Source: Clostridiales bacterium (GTDB lineage: Bacteria; Bacillota; Clostridia; Lachnospirales; Anaerotignaceae). From it: a stretch of 64,000 bases of DNA. Positions 23,965 through 31,846 of the stretch are shown here, in pieces (within the stretch, counting starts at the first letter, position 1; every line of letters begins with the position of its first letter). Made by a program: the position numbers and the translations under genes. The stretch is taken from the NCBI GenBank assembly GCA_018364635.1, contig JAGZLR010000005.1, positions 27,348-91,347 on the forward strand, written 5' to 3'. Under the pieces are notes generated by a model. That model was not told where the DNA came from, searched no databases, and saw only the letters and a program-made list of their open reading frames with translations.

Positions 23965-24200
23965 CGAAGATGAGGATCAGTACTACAGCATTTGATCTTC
24001 AGAGAGTCGCCCATTGGTGGAACGGCGGCGCAGGCACTGTACGAATATCACCTCGGAGTATTTCGCTGAACTTAAAGTAGGCGCAAACGGCAGCATACCG
24101 TTATCATGCTTTGAGCGGTCATCTTTCCAGATGGCAAGTAGAGTGGTACCGCAGAGATTTTCCGTCTTTGTCTCTTCATAAGAGATAAAGGCGTTTTTTT
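23965..24200 (+). promoter_or_regulatory. T-box riboswitch controlling ilvC
   Basis: A tRNA-sensing leader. The 5' strand GATGAGGATCAGTAC pairs with the 3' side around ATCACCTCGGAGTA. The T-box core TGGTACCGC is at 24144-24152. A terminator hairpin with CGTCTTT/AAAGGCG outer arms and a TCTCTT/AAGAGA inner stem runs to a T run ending near 24200. The specifier triplet is best read as AUC (24047-24049), before the purine and the CCUC strand, which would make it respond to uncharged isoleucine tRNA. That fits a branched-chain amino acid gene. The specifier assignment is by eye and should be folded. Confidence 0.9.
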
Positions 24201-24249
24201 GTTTTAGTTGATTTATCAATCAGGGGATTGTTTTCTATAAAATTTATGA

Positions 24250-25272
<1,023 letters not shown>

Positions 25273-26023
25273 TTCTATCACAATACAAAAACTATCATCG
25301 AAAACTTGACAGCTGACCTAAAACAGTTTGGGTAAGATATATTATGGATAGGCAGCTGTCATGCAGAATTAGGTGAAAAAAATATGCTGGATATGGTTGA
25401 TTGCAACTGTGTCCAGCATATTTTTTTGTCTATCTGTATTTCTTTTGTCTCCGACGCTTTTTCGTGATGATTCATTGAGCTTTTTAATGTTTCATTTCAA
25501 GATTTCTATTTGCATCGTTATCAATGCCAAAGGCGATAAGGAAAGGACCCTATTTTTCAACGTCAAAGACCTTTCTTGTGGTTAATTCTCTATAAACTTC
25601 ACGAAACATTTTGTTCAGAAAATAGTGTTACCTTCGATAAACATCATATTTTATAGAGTTTTTGTGTTGTAAAAAAATAGTGCTAGTTTTTTATGTGATG
25701 ATTTGTGAATCTTTTTGTCGCTTTTGTGTGGAGAGTTTTGGTGTGGCATGTTATAATAATTTTGTGTAAACGCTTGTGTTTTTCTACAGTACATTACCCA
25801 ATTTTCCGTTCACATTTCCAGTAGACTTTTGGTCGCATTTCATTTTGTTGGTAGGGGGCAGAGTGCGAAACGGAAAGCGCCAATATAGATATTGGGGGTA
25901 TCGAAAGATTAGGAGCGAATGAAGAAATTATGGGATGAAGGTATCCTGACACAAGAAGTATTCATGCAAAAGAGAACGTGATTCTAGAAAAAAAGTTAAA
26001 AACAAAAGAAAGAGGAGAGAGAA
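25273..26023 (+). other. Long intergenic region with inverted repeats
   Basis: There is no convincing gene in these 751 bp. Seen are: an inverted repeat TGACAGCTG/CAGCTGTCA (25307-25315 and 25353-25361); a wider one CTCTATAAA/TTTATAGAG (25588-25596 and 25650-25658) followed by TTTTT, which could end a small RNA; an extended -10 TGTTATAAT at 25749-25757, the likely promoter for the gene at 26024; and a SHOCT-like coding remnant (separate entry). A 70-codon hydrophobic frame at 25373-25585 lacks a good ribosome site and is not called. Confidence 0.55.
25919..25981 (+). pseudogene. SHOCT-domain-like remnant
   Basis: The frame reads MKKLWDEGILTQEVFMQKRT and stops. This closely matches the SHOCT short oligomerisation motif (leu-rich helix, DEGILT, EEF). 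Just upstream a different frame gives ERLGANEEI, the natural lead-in, so the two parts are out of frame. An 8-bp deletion between AGAAATT repeats would explain it. It is probably the end of a decayed gene and not translated on its own. Confidence 0.35.
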
Positions 26024-26824
26024 ATGGGGAGACAATCTAAAATGAGAGTATGTAAAAATTGTGGTAATTCACTTCCAGACAAGGAAATTATATGCCCTTC
26101 ATGCGGAGCAAAGAATAAGAAGCCGGTGTATAAAAGATGGTGGTTCTGGGTGATTGTTGTATGTTTTATTATTGGTGCAGCTTCAAGCAGTGGTACAAAG
26201 TCTAATCCTGCTGACGATAGCTTAGCTTCTGCAATTTCTTCTGAAACAAAAAGTGGCGCTGTTTCTACAGACCCATCTTCTGAAACAAAAAGTGGTGCTG
26301 TTTCTACAGACCCGTCTTCTGAAGAGGCAAAGGATGTTTCCTCAAGTGAACCCGCTGAAAAAGATTCTGTTCCTTCAGAGTATAAATCTGCCCTGAGAAA
26401 AGCTGAAACCTACAGTAATCTGATGTTTATGTCAAAGGCTGGAATTTATGACCAGCTTGTGTCTGAATTTGGTGAGCAGTTTTCTGCAGATGCTGCCCAG
26501 TATGCGATAGACAATCTTGCTGCGGACTGGAATGCGAATGCGTTGGCAAAAGCAGAGACCTATGCAAAAACAATGAAAATGTCAAAAGCAGGGACCTATG
26601 ACCAGCTGATTTCAGAGTATGGAGAAAAATTCACACCAGAAGAAGCCCAATACGCCGTTGATCATGTGGAGGCTGATTGGAAATTAAATGCACTGGCCAA
26701 GGCAGAGACTTATCAGGAGATGATGAGTATGTCTCCTAATGCTATTTATGATCAGTTGGTTTCGGAGTATGGAGAAAAATTCACACCAGAAGAAGCCCAA
26801 TACGCCATTGATAATTTAAGTTGA
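26024..26824 (+). CDS. Zinc-ribbon membrane protein with three Ltp repeats
   Basis: Membrane-anchored protein of 266 residues. Residues 9-30 form a zinc ribbon (CKNCG and CPSCG). One hydrophobic helix follows (WWFWVIVVCFIIGAASS). Next is a Ser/Thr-rich stalk containing a perfect 13-residue repeat SETKSGAVSTDPS twice (39-bp DNA units at 26237-26275 and 26276-26314). The outer part has three copies of about 50 residues of the pattern ALAKAETY...MSK..YDQLVSEYGEKFTPEEAQYAIDNL, the Ltp domain (PF07553). In phage TP-J34 the Ltp lipoprotein blocks DNA injection by other phages. The cellular role of bacterial Ltp proteins is not established. Two repeats share 42 identical bases, so the array was copied recently. 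Confidence 0.85.
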   Translation: MGRQSKMRVCKNCGNSLPDKEIICPSCGAKNKKPVYKRWWFWVIVVCFIIGAASSSGTKSNPADDSLASAISSETKSGAVSTDPSSETKSGAVSTDPSSEEAKDVSSSEPAEKDSVPSEYKSALRKAETYSNLMFMSKAGIYDQLVSEFGEQFSADAAQYAIDNLAADWNANALAKAETYAKTMKMSKAGTYDQLISEYGEKFTPEEAQYAVDHVEADWKLNALAKAETYQEMMSMSPNAIYDQLVSEYGEKFTPEEAQYAIDNLS

Positions 26825-26867
26825 CAGTTCTCAATTTAAGACATGGAAAATTATTATCCAATTTTTA

Positions 26868-26895
26868 CCGTTTGTCTCACAGACAAGCGGTTTTT
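26868..26895 (+). terminator. Terminator of the Ltp-repeat gene
   Basis: CCGTTTGTCT and AGACAAGCGG around a CAC loop (one mismatch), then TTTTTG. Confidence 0.75.
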
Positions 26896-26900
26896 GTTTA

Positions 26901-26930
26901 TTAAAAAACCCCAGTTTTACTTGGGGATAG
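26901..26930 (-). terminator. Terminator of the XRE regulator gene
   Basis: On the minus strand CCCCA...TGGGG is followed by TTTTTT. A second hairpin with AGGATGTT/AACATCCT arms (26949-26968) lies closer to the gene. Confidence 0.65.
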
Positions 26931-26976
26931 TTTTTAAATATAATTTTAAGGATGTTATGAAACATCCTCTTGTATT

Positions 26977-27186
26977 TCAGTCCTTTTCTTCCTCTGTCAA
27001 GCCCACTAAATAATCAATGCTTGTACCATAAAACTGCGCTAGTCTGATAAATGCCTCAATAGGTATGTTGATTTTACCGCTTTCGTAATCAGAATAAGTC
27101 GCTTGACTAACGAACAGAATTTTTGCAATTTCTTCTTGCGTGTAATCGTGGTCTTCTCTTAAATTTCTGATTTTTTCAAATCTCAT
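26977..27186 (-). CDS. XRE-family helix-turn-helix regulator
   Basis: Small repressor of 69 residues, nearly all of it a Cro/C1-type DNA-binding domain: MRFEKIRNLREDHDYTQEEIA, KILFVSQATYSDYESGKINIPIEAF and ARLAQFYGTSIDYLVGLTEE-like end. It has no effector domain. It is convergent with the Ltp-repeat gene and faces acpS. Two dyads in its upstream region are likely operators. Its target beyond itself is unknown. The pairing with an Ltp protein recalls lysogeny modules of phages, but no other phage gene is present. Confidence 0.9.
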   Translation of the reverse strand: MRFEKIRNLREDHDYTQEEIAKILFVSQATYSDYESGKINIPIEAFIRLAQFYGTSIDYLVGLTEEEKD

Positions 27187-27213
27187 AGCGGTTCACCTCA
27201 TAAAAAGATTACA

Positions 27214-27256
27214 ATATAGGACTTACCGATATTGAATTTTATAGGTATTACCTATA
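27214..27256 (-). promoter_or_regulatory. Paired palindromic operators of the XRE gene
   Basis: A perfect palindrome TATAGGTA-T-TACCTATA (27240-27256) and a related imperfect one ATATAGG-N4-ACCGATAT region (27214-27232) share AGG...ACC half-sites 26 bp apart. Both lie in the upstream region of the XRE gene. Confidence 0.65.
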
Positions 27257-27421
27257 TCATTTTGAGAATATATCCGGCGATTAGAAAAACAGGAGAAGGA
27301 AAGCTTTTAAAATAAACTGGAGGAAAAATAAAAATAGAATTATAATAGAAGAAAACAGAACGCAGTCAAACGTGAGATAAGGGAAGAATCATCCCGCAAG
27401 AAAAATAAAGAGGTGATCGAT

Positions 27422-27802
27422 GTGATTTTAGGTATTGGCAGCGATATTGTAAAAATTGATAGAATTCGACAGGCAATAGAAAAACCTTCGTTCCTGGAAA
27501 AGTATTTTAGCATAGCGGAGCGAGAATATTTTGCCGCTCATTCTATGCGGGCAGAAACTGTGGCCGGATGTTTTGCCGCCAAGGAGGCTGTTGTGAAGGC
27601 TATGGGCACAGGATTTCGTGGGTTTTCTCCCATAGAGGTGGAAATTTACCACAGAGAGAACAGTCGGCCTGGAGTGCGTCTTGTGGGCCGATGTGAAGCG
27701 GTAGCCAAAACTCTTTTCATCCGAAGTATCCATATCAGCATCTCTCATGAAAAGGAATACGCTGTTGCCGTTGCAATGGCAGAAGGGGAGGGAAAAGAAT
27801 GA
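27422..27802 (+). CDS. acpS: Holo-[acyl-carrier-protein] synthase
   Basis: Transfers 4'-phosphopantetheine from CoA to the serine of acyl carrier protein in fatty-acid synthesis; 126 residues. Motifs are GIGSDIVKIDRI with the Mg-binding Asp near residue 8, FAAKEAVVKAMGTG with the second acidic ligand, and HISISHEKEYAVAVAM at the end. I start at GTG 27422 with AGAGGTG 6 bases upstream; an in-frame GTG at 27413 overlaps that site. It overlaps nnr by 4 bases, the common acpS-nnr-lipoprotein-alr-mazF order of Firmicutes. Confidence 0.95.
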   Translation: MILGIGSDIVKIDRIRQAIEKPSFLEKYFSIAEREYFAAHSMRAETVAGCFAAKEAVVKAMGTGFRGFSPIEVEIYHRENSRPGVRLVGRCEAVAKTLFIRSIHISISHEKEYAVAVAMAEGEGKE

Positions 27803-29343
27803 TGAAGCTATCCACTGGAGAGCAGATGCAAAAAATCGATGAACTGACCATAAAAAAAGCAGGGATTCCTGGAATTGTCTTAATGGAAGAAGCTGCCATG
27901 GCAGTGGCTAGACAGGCAGAAAAAGAGCTGTCTGAAAAGAAAGAGGCCCGTATTTTAATCGTCTGCGGCGCAGGCAATAACGGCGGCGACGGATTTGCAG
28001 CGGCAAGAATTCTTCATACCATGGGATTTCAGGTGGAGGTTCTTTTTTTCGGCAGGGAAGAAAAGTTAACAGAGGATGGAAAAACAAATTTTGCCGCTGT
28101 AAACTATCTTGCCATCCCTGTTTACGGCAAAGAAAAAGGAACCCATGAGTTTTTATCCCGTTTTGATTTGGTAATAGACGCTCTTTTGGGCACAGGACTT
28201 CACGGGACTGTGCGGCCAGAGGCCCAAACTTTGATAGAAGCCATCAACGAAAGCGGTGTGCCGGTGCTGAGCGTGGATATTCCTTCCGGTGTGGACAGCA
28301 ATACAGGCAAAATTTTGGGAAAAGCAGTCAAAGCATCTGTTACAGTGACGTTTGTTTTGCCAAAGATTGGACAAATGCTCTATCCAGGACGGGAATACTG
28401 CGGCCGTCTGGTTGTGGCACAGATTACGACGCCAAAGAAAATAATCGACAGTATGGAGTTAAAGGGAAGAGTCTTGGATGACAAAACGGCTATCTCTCTT
28501 TTGCCCAAACGGGAGAAACGCAGCAATAAAGGCTCCTTTGGCAAGCTTCTTTCCCTCTGCGGCTCAGAGCGCATGGCAGGGGCAGCAGTTTTTGTAGCGC
28601 AAAGTGCTTACCGGTGCGGCACAGGGCTTGTGACGTGTGCTGCGCCCAAAAAGGCAGTAGAAGTGATGCAGGGGCTTTTGCCGGAAGCTGTTTATTTGCC
28701 TGTGACAGGAAAAGAGGGACAATTTTCAGAAAATGATCTGGAACCATTAGTTTCGGCGCTGGAAACTGCCACAGCGGTTGTTGTGGGGCCGGGGCTTGGC
28801 GGCGGAGAAGGGGTAAGAGGATTTATGAAAAAACTTTTGCCGAGGCTTACAAAACCTATGCTGCTTGACGCTGATGGATTAAATGCCTGCGGAAGGGACT
28901 GGGGCATCATAAAAAATTGTTCAGCGCCCAAAGTCATTACGCCGCACCCTGGAGAGATGGCAAGGCTGACGGGAAAGTCAGTGGCAGAAATTTTATCGGA
29001 CCCTCTGTGGGCGGCGCTTTGTTATGCAGAACAAAGTGGGGCTGTGACGCTGTTAAAGGATGCTTCCACTGTGATTGCGGCGCCGGATGGTCGGTTTTTT
29101 GTCAATCCTACAGGGAGCTCCGCCCTTGCCAAAGGGGGAAGCGGCGATGTGCTGAGCGGATGCATCGCGGCGTTTTTGGCCCAGGGAGTGGAACCTTTTT
29201 TGGCCGCCGCCCTAGGCGCCTATCTTCACGGACGGGCGGGAGAGCTATGCGGTTTTGAGCAGACAGAGTACAGCCCTATGGCAAGAGAGATTGCAGACAA
29301 AATTCCGGCGGCAATCAATTCGCTTTGGAAAGCTTTTTCATAA
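27799..29343 (+). CDS. nnr: Bifunctional NAD(P)H-hydrate epimerase/dehydratase
   Basis: Repairs hydrated NAD(P)H. Residues about 1-210 form the YjeF N-terminal epimerase domain, with CGAGNNGGDGFAAARILH (about 55-72) and DALLGTGLHG. Residues about 220-510 form the ADP- or ATP-dependent dehydratase with a ribokinase-like fold: VVGPGLGGGEGVRGF, LDADGLNA, ITPHPGEMARLTG and GSGDVLSGCIAAFLAQG near residue 449. The full length of 514 is typical of the fusion. It starts within the last codons of acpS and is followed after 52 bp by a lipoprotein gene. Confidence 0.95.
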   Translation: MMKLSTGEQMQKIDELTIKKAGIPGIVLMEEAAMAVARQAEKELSEKKEARILIVCGAGNNGGDGFAAARILHTMGFQVEVLFFGREEKLTEDGKTNFAAVNYLAIPVYGKEKGTHEFLSRFDLVIDALLGTGLHGTVRPEAQTLIEAINESGVPVLSVDIPSGVDSNTGKILGKAVKASVTVTFVLPKIGQMLYPGREYCGRLVVAQITTPKKIIDSMELKGRVLDDKTAISLLPKREKRSNKGSFGKLLSLCGSERMAGAAVFVAQSAYRCGTGLVTCAAPKKAVEVMQGLLPEAVYLPVTGKEGQFSENDLEPLVSALETATAVVVGPGLGGGEGVRGFMKKLLPRLTKPMLLDADGLNACGRDWGIIKNCSAPKVITPHPGEMARLTGKSVAEILSDPLWAALCYAEQSGAVTLLKDASTVIAAPDGRFFVNPTGSSALAKGGSGDVLSGCIAAFLAQGVEPFLAAALGAYLHGRAGELCGFEQTEYSPMAREIADKIPAAINSLWKAFS

Positions 29344-29395
29344 GAGAGAAGAAACTGCCATAAAATAGAACATAATCTGATAAGGAGTTTATGTG

Positions 29396-30019
29396 ATGGC
29401 AGGAAAGAAAAGATTATTTGCGGCAGTAGCCGCGCTGATGTTAGCTCTCTGTGGCTGTTCTGGAGAACAGAAGTTAAGCGACATGCAGAGAGTACAAAAG
29501 ACGCTGACGGAGATGGAAACTTATGCCTGTGAGGGGCAGTTGACACGAATCAGCAATAAAGGCGAAAAAAACTATGGTATACGGCAGTATTACAAAAATA
29601 CAGGACAGTACCGGCTGGAAATGACGTCGCCGGACCAGGTGGCAGGCAACTATATTGTCTGCGACGGGGAAAAAATTTACCAATACACCAGTCAGGGAGG
29701 CGTGCTGAAAGACGTGCCGGAGCAGGCTCAGAGAAACGAGTTATTTTTAGGCGCCTTTATCAAAAACTATATGCAGTCGGAACACGTGTCAGTGGCAGTG
29801 GGCAACTTTGACGAATCCAAGTGCCTGGTACTGGAGGCTCACATTCCTGGAAACAACAAATATCTTGCCACAGAAAAGCTGTGGGTAGATCGAGAGACAG
29901 ATCTTCCTGTGAGGCTTGCCATCTATGACGCAGGGCAAAAGGAAAGATATGTTGTCACATACGATAAATTTGTGTATAATGAAAAATTATCAGACGCGAT
30001 ATTTGAGATACCGCAATAG
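29396..30019 (+). CDS. LolA-like lipoprotein
   Basis: Lipoprotein of about 207 residues. A signal peptide (MAGKKRLFAAVAALMLAL) ends in the lipobox CGCS, giving lipidation near residue 21. The mature part resembles the outer-membrane lipoprotein-sorting (LolA) fold seen in Gram-positive envelopes: an early helix RVQKTLTEMETYACEGQL, then NYGIRQYYKNTGQYRLEM, YIVCDGEKIYQYTSQ and KLWVDRETDLPVRLAIYD. The start is set at ATG 29396, 8 bases after AAGGAG. It sits between nnr and alr, 15 bp before alr. In related genomes the same lipoprotein holds this place, but its ligand is unknown. Confidence 0.85.
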   Translation: MAGKKRLFAAVAALMLALCGCSGEQKLSDMQRVQKTLTEMETYACEGQLTRISNKGEKNYGIRQYYKNTGQYRLEMTSPDQVAGNYIVCDGEKIYQYTSQGGVLKDVPEQAQRNELFLGAFIKNYMQSEHVSVAVGNFDESKCLVLEAHIPGNNKYLATEKLWVDRETDLPVRLAIYDAGQKERYVVTYDKFVYNEKLSDAIFEIPQ

Positions 30020-30034
30020 GAGGCGTAAGTACAA

Positions 30035-31207
30035 ATGATAGATTGTGAAAGGGCGGTTGCCGAAATAGATTTGGACGCGGTGGAGGAAAATATCCAAGCC
30101 ATTCAAGCTCTCATAGGGCCGCAGGCAAAGGTGATGGGTGTCATTAAGGCAGATGCTTATGGCCACGGTGCGTTGGAGGTCGCCAAAGTTCTAGAGGAAA
30201 ATGGCGTGGAGCGTTTTGCAGTGGCGCTGCCGGACGAAGGCATTGAGCTTCGAAAGGGCGGAATTGAGGCGCCGATTCTTTCTTTAGGCTATGCACCGAT
30301 CCAAAAAGCCCAAGATATGATTCAGTATGATATCGCTCAGACTATTTTTTCTGTACAGTCAGCCGAAGTCCTTTCTCAGGCGGCGCAAAGCATTGGCAAA
30401 AAAGCCAAAGTACATATTAAAATCGATACGGGAATGGGCCGTATTGGGTTTCTTCCAGGACCTCAGGCAGTGGAGGAGATTGTAAAAATCTCAACCCTTC
30501 CTTTTTTAGAGCTGGAAGGAATTTTTACCCATTTTGCTGCGGCAGACGAGTTGGAGAAAGACTTTACTTATCAGCAGAAGGAAAAATTTGAATCCATGGT
30601 TGAGGCGCTGAAAAAAAGAGGCGTTTGTTTTCCTGTAGTCCATGCCGCCAATTCCGCAGGGCTGATGGATTTTGACTGTCTGAAATTTGACTGCGTCCGT
30701 GCCGGCATTATTCTTTACGGCCTGTATCCATCAGACGAGGTAAAAAAAGATCGGTTGCAATTAAAACCAGTGATGAGTGTGCGCTCTGTGGTAAGTTTTG
30801 TAAAGGAAGTGCCGGCAGGGACGCCGATTAGCTATGGCCGTACTTTTGTGACGAAAAGAAAAAGTATGATTGCGACTGTTCCCATTGGATATGCCGACGG
30901 CTATGTCCGTGGAATGCAGCAGGGAGGACGGATGATTGTCCGCGGCTGCTATGCGCCGATTGTAGGTCGGGTATGCATGGACCAGTGTATGATTGATGTG
31001 ACAGATATCCCTCAGGTGAAAATTGGGGATTTGGTGACAGTCATCGGCAAAGATGGCGAAGCGGAAGTGACTTGCGACGAAGTGGCGGAAGTTTTAAACA
31101 CCATTAACTATGAAATCGTATGCATGATTGGCCGTCGTGTGCCAAGAAAGTATTACCGTCACGGAAAAAAACAGGCAACAAAATATTTTGCGCCCAATAT
31201 GGAATAA
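30035..31207 (+). CDS. alr: Alanine racemase
   Basis: PLP enzyme that makes D-alanine for peptidoglycan, 390 residues. The PLP lysine is K38 in VIKADAYGHG. The second catalytic base is the Tyr in PISYGRTF (about residue 266). The phosphate-binding and C-terminal region has VPIGYADGY and GRVCMDQCMIDVTDI. The N-terminal barrel and C-terminal beta domain are both complete. It is followed after 97 bp by mazF, a widely conserved pairing in Firmicutes. Confidence 0.96.
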   Translation: MIDCERAVAEIDLDAVEENIQAIQALIGPQAKVMGVIKADAYGHGALEVAKVLEENGVERFAVALPDEGIELRKGGIEAPILSLGYAPIQKAQDMIQYDIAQTIFSVQSAEVLSQAAQSIGKKAKVHIKIDTGMGRIGFLPGPQAVEEIVKISTLPFLELEGIFTHFAAADELEKDFTYQQKEKFESMVEALKKRGVCFPVVHAANSAGLMDFDCLKFDCVRAGIILYGLYPSDEVKKDRLQLKPVMSVRSVVSFVKEVPAGTPISYGRTFVTKRKSMIATVPIGYADGYVRGMQQGGRMIVRGCYAPIVGRVCMDQCMIDVTDIPQVKIGDLVTVIGKDGEAEVTCDEVAEVLNTINYEIVCMIGRRVPRKYYRHGKKQATKYFAPNME

Positions 31208-31304
31208 AAGTTCAGCAATTGGAAATACTCCTGATACGGAGGTTTTCTTTACAGTAGAAAAAAGGAACCGCAGCCGTAAACGAACATATGGAGTGTGAAA
31301 AAAA

Positions 31305-31652
31305 TTGGTTGTCAGACGGGGAGATATCTTTTACGCAGATTTAAGCCCTGTGATTGGTTCCGAACAGGGTGGAATACGTCCAGTGCTTGTGGTGCAAAAC
31401 GATATGGGCAATAAACACAGCCCAACAGTGATCTGTGCGGCGATTACAAGCCAGATCAATAAGGCAAAACTGCCCACACATATAGAGCTGTCCTGTGACA
31501 GATATGCCTTAGCGAAGGATTCTGTTGTTTTGTTAGAACAAATTCGCACCATAGACAAAAAACGGTTGAGGGAAAAAGTTTCCAGACTGGACCGGCCGAT
31601 GATGAGTCGGATTGATGATGCACTTTTAATCAGTTTGGGGATTAATCGATAG
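31305..31652 (+). CDS. mazF: MazF/EndoA-type mRNA interferase, no antitoxin gene beside it
   Basis: Sequence-specific RNase toxin of the PemK/MazF family, 115 residues. [20 protein letters not shown] holds the catalytic Arg region, RPVLVVQND and VICAAITSQ the core strands, and [18 protein letters not shown] the conserved middle. The sequence is very close to B. subtilis EndoA, which cuts at UACAU. The start is TTG 31305 with GGAG 11 bases upstream. In B. subtilis the ribbon-helix-helix antitoxin EndoAI is encoded between alr and endoA. Here only 97 bp separate the two, too little for it. Either the antitoxin is elsewhere or the toxin is tamed differently. Confidence 0.93.
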   Translation: MVVRRGDIFYADLSPVIGSEQGGIRPVLVVQNDMGNKHSPTVICAAITSQINKAKLPTHIELSCDRYALAKDSVVLLEQIRTIDKKRLREKVSRLDRPMMSRIDDALLISLGINR

Positions 31653-31665
31653 ATGAAGTACATAC

Positions 31666-31703
31666 AAAAAAAGACGCGGGAAGTTGTTCCTAGCGTCTTT
31701 TTT
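31666..31703 (+). terminator. Terminator of the alr-mazF operon
   Basis: AAAAAAAGACGC and GCGTCTTTTTT pair around a 15-base loop. The A and T flanks allow function in both directions. Confidence 0.85.
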
Positions 31704-31786
31704 CATGGGATGGCCTGACAAATAGTAGCTAGCACAAATAGTATATAGAAAATTTAGAAAAATCAATAGTATTCAAATTAGTCTTA

Positions 31787-31795
31787 TGGTATAAT
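31787..31795 (+). promoter_or_regulatory. Extended -10 promoter of dnaE
   Basis: TGG-TATAAT (TATAAT at 31790-31795) lies 51 bp before the start. No good -35 is seen, as is usual for extended -10 promoters. Confidence 0.5.
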
Positions 31796-31846
31796 GTGAC
31801 AGACAATTACTGAAATTTTTGTTGAAAACGGCTGGAGGATAAGGAC

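Noticed and set aside
25373..25585. 70-codon frame with a hydrophobic start (MKKICWIWLIATVSS)
   Set aside because: It looks a little like a signal peptide, but the GTG start has no proper ribosome site and the frame sits among inverted repeats. Not enough support to call it a gene.
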